From an uncultured Clostridia bacterium (lineage in GTDB: Bacteria > Bacillota > Clostridia > Saccharofermentanales > Fastidiosipilaceae): 17,771 nucleotides of DNA. Below the pieces are notes generated by a model that was not told the DNA's origin, ran no database searches, and saw nothing but the letters and a program-made list of their open reading frames with translations. Both the position numbers and the translations under genes were made by a program. This document shows positions 13,760 to 17,771 of the stretch, in pieces; the stretch's first letter is position 1, and every line of letters begins with the position of its first letter. The stretch is from positions 1 through 17,771 of the forward strand of contig CAMXYS010000016.1 of the NCBI GenBank assembly GCA_947253135.1. The letters are read 5' to 3'.

Positions 13760-15094
13760 ATGAAGTCTCTCAAAAACAAGTTGGAGAAACGGACTTGCAA
13801 ACTTGTGGTAACGGGTTTATTGACCGCGGTGCAACTGATCATCAGCACAGCTTGCGCCGCCAGGCCAAAAGAACCTGCCGCGGACCCTGCTCAAAGTTCC
13901 CCAACTAATGCCACAACAGCAGCACCGGACGTGGTCAACCCGCTAAATGAAATTCATTTTAGTTCACAAGCTCTTGATCCTGCTGCCAACACTCCGCAAG
14001 CCGTCGAAAACTGGTCGCGCTGGCCCTCCGTGTCAACCGCTCCCTTCCGGCAGCACATCAATATGGACCTCTACCGGCAACCGGGTCGCCTGCCCCTCCC
14101 TTTAACCGGGGTGACGGTCGTTGTCGATGCCGGCCATGGCGGCAAGGATCCCGGTGCCATCGGGACAGCAGCTGACGGCAGCCCGGTTTATGAAAAAGTT
14201 TTGAATCTGCAAATTGCAGAGCAAATCCGCCCGCGATTAGAAGCCCTGGGAGCTACTGTCTTGATGACCAGGACAGATGACAGCTGGGTCTCCCTTTACC
14301 GGCGGGTCGCAATTGGTGCTGATGCTTCACTGCGCCAGTGGCTCTCTGCGGGCCAGGCCGCAGGTTTAGACACTAATTTCATCAATCCCCTAATCGAACA
14401 ACTGCAGACCGTCTACAACATCAACGATGATGAAGTGGAAGTCGGTGGTCGGGGCATGTTTCAAGGTTTGGGCGTGAACTCGGATGTCCGCCTGCTCTTA
14501 GACTTGGAAAGACAAACGGAGAATATTATATTCCTTTCCGTCCACTGTAACAGCACATCTGAGAGTAGCTCCGGACCAAGTGGCTGCCTAGTTTATTACT
14601 GTACCAATGATTCCATTTTCAATGATGAATTGATGACTTTAAACAGTGGCTTAGCAGCAGATATTGAACCGCTTAACCCCAACTACACCGGCTATGACGA
14701 CGCCAGCCGAATCCGTTTGGCTACGGCTATTCAAGCTGGAGTTGTAGCGGCTGTTCCCGAACTGAACAACCCGGACATGTCGCCGATTCACACTGGTAAC
14801 TTTGCTTTTATCAGAGAAACAAATCTGACGTCTGTCTTACTCGAGTGCGGCTATATGTCTCACTCTGACGACTTAGCCCTCCTCTGTGACCAGGCTGTTC
14901 AGGCCCGCATCGCCGAGGGAGCAACACAAGGGATTTTAGCCTATTTTACCGAACAACCTAAGGGCAACACAGGAAATGTGGCCGGACAGCCGGAGACAAC
15001 AGAAACCGGCGGGCAGCCGGACATAACAGAAACCGGCTGCGGACAGCCGACTGAAAGCCTGCCTGCTACACCGGCTGATATTCCTACCGGCTGA
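13760..15094 (+). CDS. Secreted N-acetylmuramoyl-L-alanine amidase (Amidase_3 family)
   Basis: Zinc amidase that cuts the bond between MurNAc and the stem peptide, 444 residues, exported. The zinc ligands are H126 in VVVDAGHGGKDPGA, E145 in VYEKVLNLQIAEQI and H262 in FLSVHCNSTS. The catalytic glutamate is E362 in SVLLECGYMSH. The N-terminus is a basic segment and hydrophobic stretch ending in ISTAC (cysteine 32), a possible lipoprotein site with Ser at -3 instead of Leu; ordinary signal cleavage is the alternative. About 70 residues (186-256) separate the second and third motifs, longer than in minimal Amidase_3 domains, so extra regulatory structure is possible. The tail has short repeats of the type GQPxxTETG. 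GGAGG lies 7 bases before the ATG. It sits 33 bases after the MerR-type gene with no terminator between. Confidence 0.92.
   Translation: MKSLKNKLEKRTCKLVVTGLLTAVQLIISTACAARPKEPAADPAQSSPTNATTAAPDVVNPLNEIHFSSQALDPAANTPQAVENWSRWPSVSTAPFRQHINMDLYRQPGRLPLPLTGVTVVVDAGHGGKDPGAIGTAADGSPVYEKVLNLQIAEQIRPRLEALGATVLMTRTDDSWVSLYRRVAIGADASLRQWLSAGQAAGLDTNFINPLIEQLQTVYNINDDEVEVGGRGMFQGLGVNSDVRLLLDLERQTENIIFLSVHCNSTSESSSGPSGCLVYYCTNDSIFNDELMTLNSGLAADIEPLNPNYTGYDDASRIRLATAIQAGVVAAVPELNNPDMSPIHTGNFAFIRETNLTSVLLECGYMSHSDDLALLCDQAVQARIAEGATQGILAYFTEQPKGNTGNVAGQPETTETGGQPDITETGCGQPTESLPATPADIPTG
14987..15057 (+). repeat. Short tandem repeat in the amidase C-terminal tail
   Basis: Two related units of 27 and 30 bases (14987-15013 and 15014-15043) and a partial third begin with CAGCCGGA and share ACAGAAACCGGC. 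They encode GQPETTETG, GQPDITETG and GQPTES. This looks like a flexible, expandable linker or tail after the catalytic domain. It is in frame, so copy changes would not break the protein. Confidence 0.75.
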
Positions 15095-15143
15095 CCGCAG
15101 CTAAAGATAAACCGATCCCTAAGCAACCTATCCGGTGAAAATT

Positions 15144-16724
15144 ATGAAATTTACAAAAAAAAGTATTCGTACGATTTTACTGATCATTACTTTTACTATT
15201 GCCCTCAGCTGGGCTTTTCACGGCATCCACCTATTGCCTGCCACAATCAGCACTGTCCTTTCCTTCTTTCAACCGGTCCTCTTGGGGCTGGCTCTAGCCT
15301 ATGTGCTCAATATTCCCACTCGGTTTTTGGAAAATTTACTGTTCAAAAAGCCTTGGAAGAAGCTGGACGGCGTCCGGCAAAAAATAGGACGACCGCTGAC
15401 ACTTTTTATCTCTTTAGTGATTATCTTAGGTATTATTATCGGAGCCTTTCTGCTGGTTTTACCCACCCTGGTTGAGACCATCCACCAATTGATCGTCGCC
15501 ATACCTGATACCGCCCACCGAGCTCAAGTTTGGTTTGAGAAACTCCAAGAGAACTTTCCCCGGCTGGGTGAGTTTGCGCAGTCGTCCGGGTTAGATGTGA
15601 GATCAATTGGCAATAAGGCCATCGTTTGGTTGAGCGGTCTCGGCAGCCAATTACTCAATTCGACTGTCAGCTTTTCAGTCGGCTTGGCCGGCTTCTTGGT
15701 GAATTTTATTGTCGCCTTGATGATCTCTTTTTATATTATCCTGCAAAAAGAAAAAATTTCTTACTGGGCCAGTTCTCTAATGTATGCCGTTATGCCTCGC
15801 CGGGGAGCTGCAAAACTGTCGGCCTTCCTGCAATTATCTGACCGGTGCTTCCACAATTTTTTGACCGGGCAAATTGTTGAGGCCGCCATTTTTGGCAGTT
15901 TGGTCACCTTGGTCCTGTCCATCGGCGGCTTTCGCTATGCTGTATTAATCGGCGTTTTTTCCGGAATTACGGCCATTATCCCTGTTTTAGGAGCTTGGAT
16001 CGGCGGTATTATCGGGACCATTTTACAATTGACTGTGTCCCCCAAGATGGCCTTGATCTTCCTGATTATCTTTTTGGTCATCCAGCAAGTTGAAGGTAAC
16101 TTGATCTACCCCCGGGTTGTCGGCAAAAGGGTCGGCTTACCTGCAGTGCTTGTCTTAGTCGGTGTGGTGCTCGGCGGCAGCTTCGGCGGCATCGCGGGCT
16201 CTTTTATCAGCATCCCCTTGCTCTCCATCGCCTATGAATTAGTGAATCTGTTCATCAACCAAAGACTAAAAGACGACCCTGCCAAGCAGAAAGCCCTAGA
16301 AAAACGAGCCCGCTTGGTCACCGCTGATATGAAAATAAATAAGCGACAAAAACGCTCTTTGGCCAATCTCTTTTTCCGGCACAAAAGTGACCGAAAAACA
16401 GAACCTACCGACGGTGATAAGCACAATGAAGTTAACGTGATTAAAATTATTCCAACTGCTGAAACAAAGGTAGAGCTTTTGAAAGAAGAAGGATCCGGTG
16501 AAATCAATCCGTCAAAGTCCGCTTCGCCCAAGGAAGATACTGGTGATGTAGCTCCCCCTACTGCCGACAAGGGGGACAGCAAGACTGATTTACAGCCGCT
16601 TACAGGGGTGGTAGACGATCCCGGCACCCGACCGGATAAACCGTCTGCCAGCAAAGCCAACCCCGATTTCAGCAAGAGCAAAAGGGCAGCCGACAAGAAG
16701 GCAAAGGAGCCTAAAGAAAAGTGA
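15144..16724 (+). CDS. AI-2E family permease with long charged C-terminal tail
   Basis: Multi-pass membrane protein of the AI-2E (PerM/YtvI-like) family, 526 residues from ATG 15144. Roles reported for the family include autoinducer-2 export, Na+(Li+)/H+ antiport and unspecified transport, so no substrate is assigned. The first 370 residues carry about seven or eight helices, with the family hallmarks FFQPVLLGLALAYVLNIP near residues 41-58, GVFSGITAIIPVLGAWIGG in the second half and LIYPRVVGKRVGLPAVLVLVGVVLGG close to the last helices. The remaining 150 or so residues are soluble, rich in Lys, Asp, Glu, Pro and Ser, and not typical of short family members. GTG 15135 is a possible start, but ATG 15144 with GGTGA 5 bases upstream is better placed. 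It follows the amidase by 49 bases without a terminator. Confidence 0.9.
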   Translation: MKFTKKSIRTILLIITFTIALSWAFHGIHLLPATISTVLSFFQPVLLGLALAYVLNIPTRFLENLLFKKPWKKLDGVRQKIGRPLTLFISLVIILGIIIGAFLLVLPTLVETIHQLIVAIPDTAHRAQVWFEKLQENFPRLGEFAQSSGLDVRSIGNKAIVWLSGLGSQLLNSTVSFSVGLAGFLVNFIVALMISFYIILQKEKISYWASSLMYAVMPRRGAAKLSAFLQLSDRCFHNFLTGQIVEAAIFGSLVTLVLSIGGFRYAVLIGVFSGITAIIPVLGAWIGGIIGTILQLTVSPKMALIFLIIFLVIQQVEGNLIYPRVVGKRVGLPAVLVLVGVVLGGSFGGIAGSFISIPLLSIAYELVNLFINQRLKDDPAKQKALEKRARLVTADMKINKRQKRSLANLFFRHKSDRKTEPTDGDKHNEVNVIKIIPTAETKVELLKEEGSGEINPSKSASPKEDTGDVAPPTADKGDSKTDLQPLTGVVDDPGTRPDKPSASKANPDFSKSKRAADKKAKEPKEK

Positions 16725-16733
16725 TTCTGCCGC

Positions 16734-16761
16734 TTGCTTTTAATAGAAAATATGCTATTAT
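16734..16761 (+). promoter_or_regulatory. Probable promoter of tRNA-Leu
   Basis: TTGCTT at 16734-16739 and TATTAT at 16756-16761 are 16 bases apart, and the -10 is preceded by TGC (extended -10). The tRNA begins 36 bases after the -10. The leader contains an imperfect inverted repeat (GCTATTATGGT near 16754-16764 against ACCATAGC near 16786-16793) enclosing CTTGTT/AACAAG. Confidence 0.5.
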
Positions 16762-16796
16762 GGTTCTTGTTCTTAAACAAGGACACCATAGCGTAA

Positions 16797-16880
16797 GCGG
16801 GAATGGCGGAATTGGCAGACGCGCTAGTTTCAGGTATTAGTGAGTGTACTCTCATGCAGGTTCAAGTCCTGTTTCCCGCA
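16797..16880 (+). tRNA. tRNA-Leu (anticodon CAG)
   Basis: The acceptor stem GCGGGAA (16797-16803) pairs with TTCCCGC (16873-16879), followed by discriminator A. The anticodon stem CTAGT/ATTAG holds the loop TTCAGGT with anticodon CAG at 16831-16833. A long variable arm (GAGTGTACTC region) marks a class II tRNA, and the T arm is GCAGG-TTCAAGT-CCTGT. It decodes CUG. The CCA end is not encoded (TTAAAA follows), so the 3' end must be made by trailer cleavage and CCA addition. Confidence 0.95.
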
Positions 16881-16882
16881 TT

Positions 16883-16914
16883 AAAAAACCGGAGCAATAT
16901 CGCTCCGGTTTTTT
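16883..16914 (+). terminator. Intrinsic terminator after tRNA-Leu
   Basis: A GC-rich stem CCGGAGC (16889-16895) pairs with GCTCCGG (16902-16908) around a 6-base loop and is extended by six A-T pairs. A T-run at 16909-16914 follows directly. This is a textbook rho-independent terminator only two bases after the tRNA. Confidence 0.92.
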
Positions 16915-16940
16915 CTTGTTTTCCTCTCGAACTTGAACAC

Positions 16941-16993
16941 GTATAAAGAAAATAAAAAGGTGCCGCCGGTTGCGCTTGTAACCCGACGACACC
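16941..16993 (-). terminator. Intrinsic terminator of the minus-strand surface-protein gene
   Basis: Read on the minus strand, a stem of about 12 pairs (16993-16980 with 16971-16959, including two G-U pairs and a bulge) is followed by TTTTTATTTTCTTT. The G-U pairs would be C-A mismatches on the + strand, which shows it works in the minus direction. It lies 100 bases after the stop codon at 17094. Confidence 0.8.
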
Positions 16994-17093
16994 CTATCTT
17001 AAAACTGTGACCCTCCTCCGTCCGGGTTGTTGCTTTTATTAACCGCCACCACCTACACTAAGAAAGAAAATCAAGTTTTGCTAGAATCTAAGC

Positions 17094-17771
17094 TCAATCT
17101 GTCCTCCGTTTTTTCACGAAGGCTAAGGTTGCTGCCAGTCCCAGCCCCAAGAAAGGCATTGCCAAAGCTATACTACTGCCCGTTTCACCTGTCCTGGGGA
17201 CCGGTTTATGTTGGTGACCGGGTGTAGTGGTCGGACAGCCCTTAGGAGCTGTTGTCGGGTAGCTTTGAGGCTGTGTAGGCGGGCACGTCGGCGTTGTCGT
17301 CGGGCACGTCGGCGTTGTCGTCGGGCACGTCGGCGTTGTCGTCGGAGTTGGCTCGGGCGTCCTACTATTGGTGATGGTATAACCCGTCGCAGCATCTCCG
17401 GTCACGACCCTACTGTAGCCATTGCCCACATTGACCTCTTCAATGGTATAGACAATTTTTTGGCCGTTTTTATAGGCCTTGAGGTCCTCAAAAGCACCTT
17501 TCCATTGATTAGCAGCGGATAAAACCAGAGTTTTACCGGTATCGACGCCGTCAGCCAAAAGCTTAACAGTTACAGCGTCCGGCCGCTTACCATCTTGATT
17601 GTTACCATCCTGCCAGACCTTGGTAACAGCTATATCAACAAGCTTGCTGTTTTTAACCTTAATCTCGAAACGCTGATTACCTTCCGGTGCGATTTTAATG
17701 TCTTTAACCTGAAGGACAGGCTCCTGATCAGGGTTAACCGGTGCTTGTCTTTTTTCCGGATCCGGGCCTGG
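17094..17771 (-). CDS. Cell-wall-anchored surface protein with Cna_B domain and VPRTG sorting signal (5' end beyond window)
   Basis: The frame is open to the window edge and its last 225 codons are visible. After a Pro/Glu/Asp linker and a strand-rich stretch comes a Cna_B domain, recognised by VTKVWQDGNNQDGKRPDAVTV, then YTIEEVNVGNGY and GYTITNSRTPEPT. Such domains form rod-like stalks, often with internal isopeptide bonds. A Pro/Thr wall-spanning region follows with three perfect PTTTPTC units. The C-terminus is a sorting signal: VPRTG (17187-17201), a hydrophobic helix and the charged tail KKRRTD. VPRTG is an LPxTG variant, so sortase anchoring to peptidoglycan is expected. The ligand-binding N-terminal part is missing. 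An internal TTG at 17556-17558 is not a start because the domain continues upstream. The gene has its own terminator. Confidence 0.92.
   Translation of the reverse strand, partial: PGPDPEKRQAPVNPDQEPVLQVKDIKIAPEGNQRFEIKVKNSKLVDIAVTKVWQDGNNQDGKRPDAVTVKLLADGVDTGKTLVLSAANQWKGAFEDLKAYKNGQKIVYTIEEVNVGNGYSRVVTGDAATGYTITNSRTPEPTPTTTPTCPTTTPTCPTTTPTCPPTQPQSYPTTAPKGCPTTTPGHQHKPVPRTGETGSSIALAMPFLGLGLAATLAFVKKRRTD
17281..17343 (-). repeat. Three perfect 21-base tandem repeats in the surface-protein gene
   Basis: The unit GGGCACGTCGGCGTTGTCGTC (as read on the + strand, units at 17281, 17302 and 17323) is repeated three times without a mismatch. On the coding strand each encodes PTTTPTC. Perfect identity suggests recent expansion or ongoing copy-number change. 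It is a coding repeat, with no spacers, so not a CRISPR array. Confidence 0.97.

Noticed and set aside
16232..16855. 207-codon minus-strand frame across the end of the AI-2E gene and the tRNA
   Set aside because: It overlaps the tRNA-Leu and mirrors the Lys/Asp-rich tail of the permease as Ser/Leu-rich sequence; no motif or ribosome site.
17281..17343. Possible CRISPR array
   Set aside because: The three 21-base units are directly adjacent with no spacers and are in frame within a surface-protein gene.
17208..17522. 104-codon + strand frame with Arg/Cys-rich repeats
   Set aside because: It is the complement of the Pro/Thr repeats of the surface protein; its repeated RRCRRAR pattern follows from the 21-base unit.

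Overview
The window looks like one end of a metagenome-assembled contig from an anaerobic Gram-positive bacterium, probably a Firmicute of the clostridial kind; I cannot place it more finely. Supporting signs are strong GGAGG-type ribosome binding sites, an OpuC-type osmoprotectant importer, a stand-alone flavodiiron protein (an anaerobe's oxygen/NO defence), an AI-2E family membrane protein, a Cna_B-type surface protein with a sortase-like C-terminus, and base composition near 50% G+C. The first 48 bases are not biological. They are Illumina Nextera library adapter, including what looks like a 10-base i5 index, so real sequence starts at about base 49.

Layout. Bases 49-161 hold the 3' end of a membrane-protein gene on the + strand. 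A Na+/phosphate cotransporter with a PhoU-like tail (391-2166, +) and an AEC-family transporter (2423-3367, +) follow, separated by two strong hairpins. Bases 3368-3817 are a poorly explained gap with one doubtful reading frame. A tightly packed minus-strand operon then runs from 11655 down to 3818: opuCA, opuCB, opuCC and opuCD (each pair overlapping by 4 bases), a 1068-residue fusion of MurL and MurD2, and rnz (ribonuclease Z). From 11902 a divergent + strand set encodes a flavodiiron protein, an overlapping MerR-type regulator with a C-terminal membrane helix, a secreted N-acetylmuramoyl-L-alanine amidase and an AI-2E family permease, followed by tRNA-Leu(CAG) and its terminator. The window ends inside a minus-strand gene for a cell-wall-anchored surface protein, facing the tRNA and closed by its own terminator.

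How it fits together. The most notable gene is the MurL-MurD2 fusion. The C-terminal half is predicted to add L-glutamate to UDP-MurNAc-L-Ala, and the N-terminal half to epimerise that residue to D-glutamate using ATP. This is the alternative to the usual MurI/MurD route to D-Glu in peptidoglycan. Its glutamate-site motif lacks the lysine found in ordinary MurD, which fits a changed substrate. The fusion is translationally packed behind an osmolyte importer, so turgor control and wall-precursor synthesis may be expressed together. A wall amidase and a sorted surface protein give the window a further cell-envelope theme. The flavodiiron/MerR pair looks like a stress module whose regulator may sit at the membrane.
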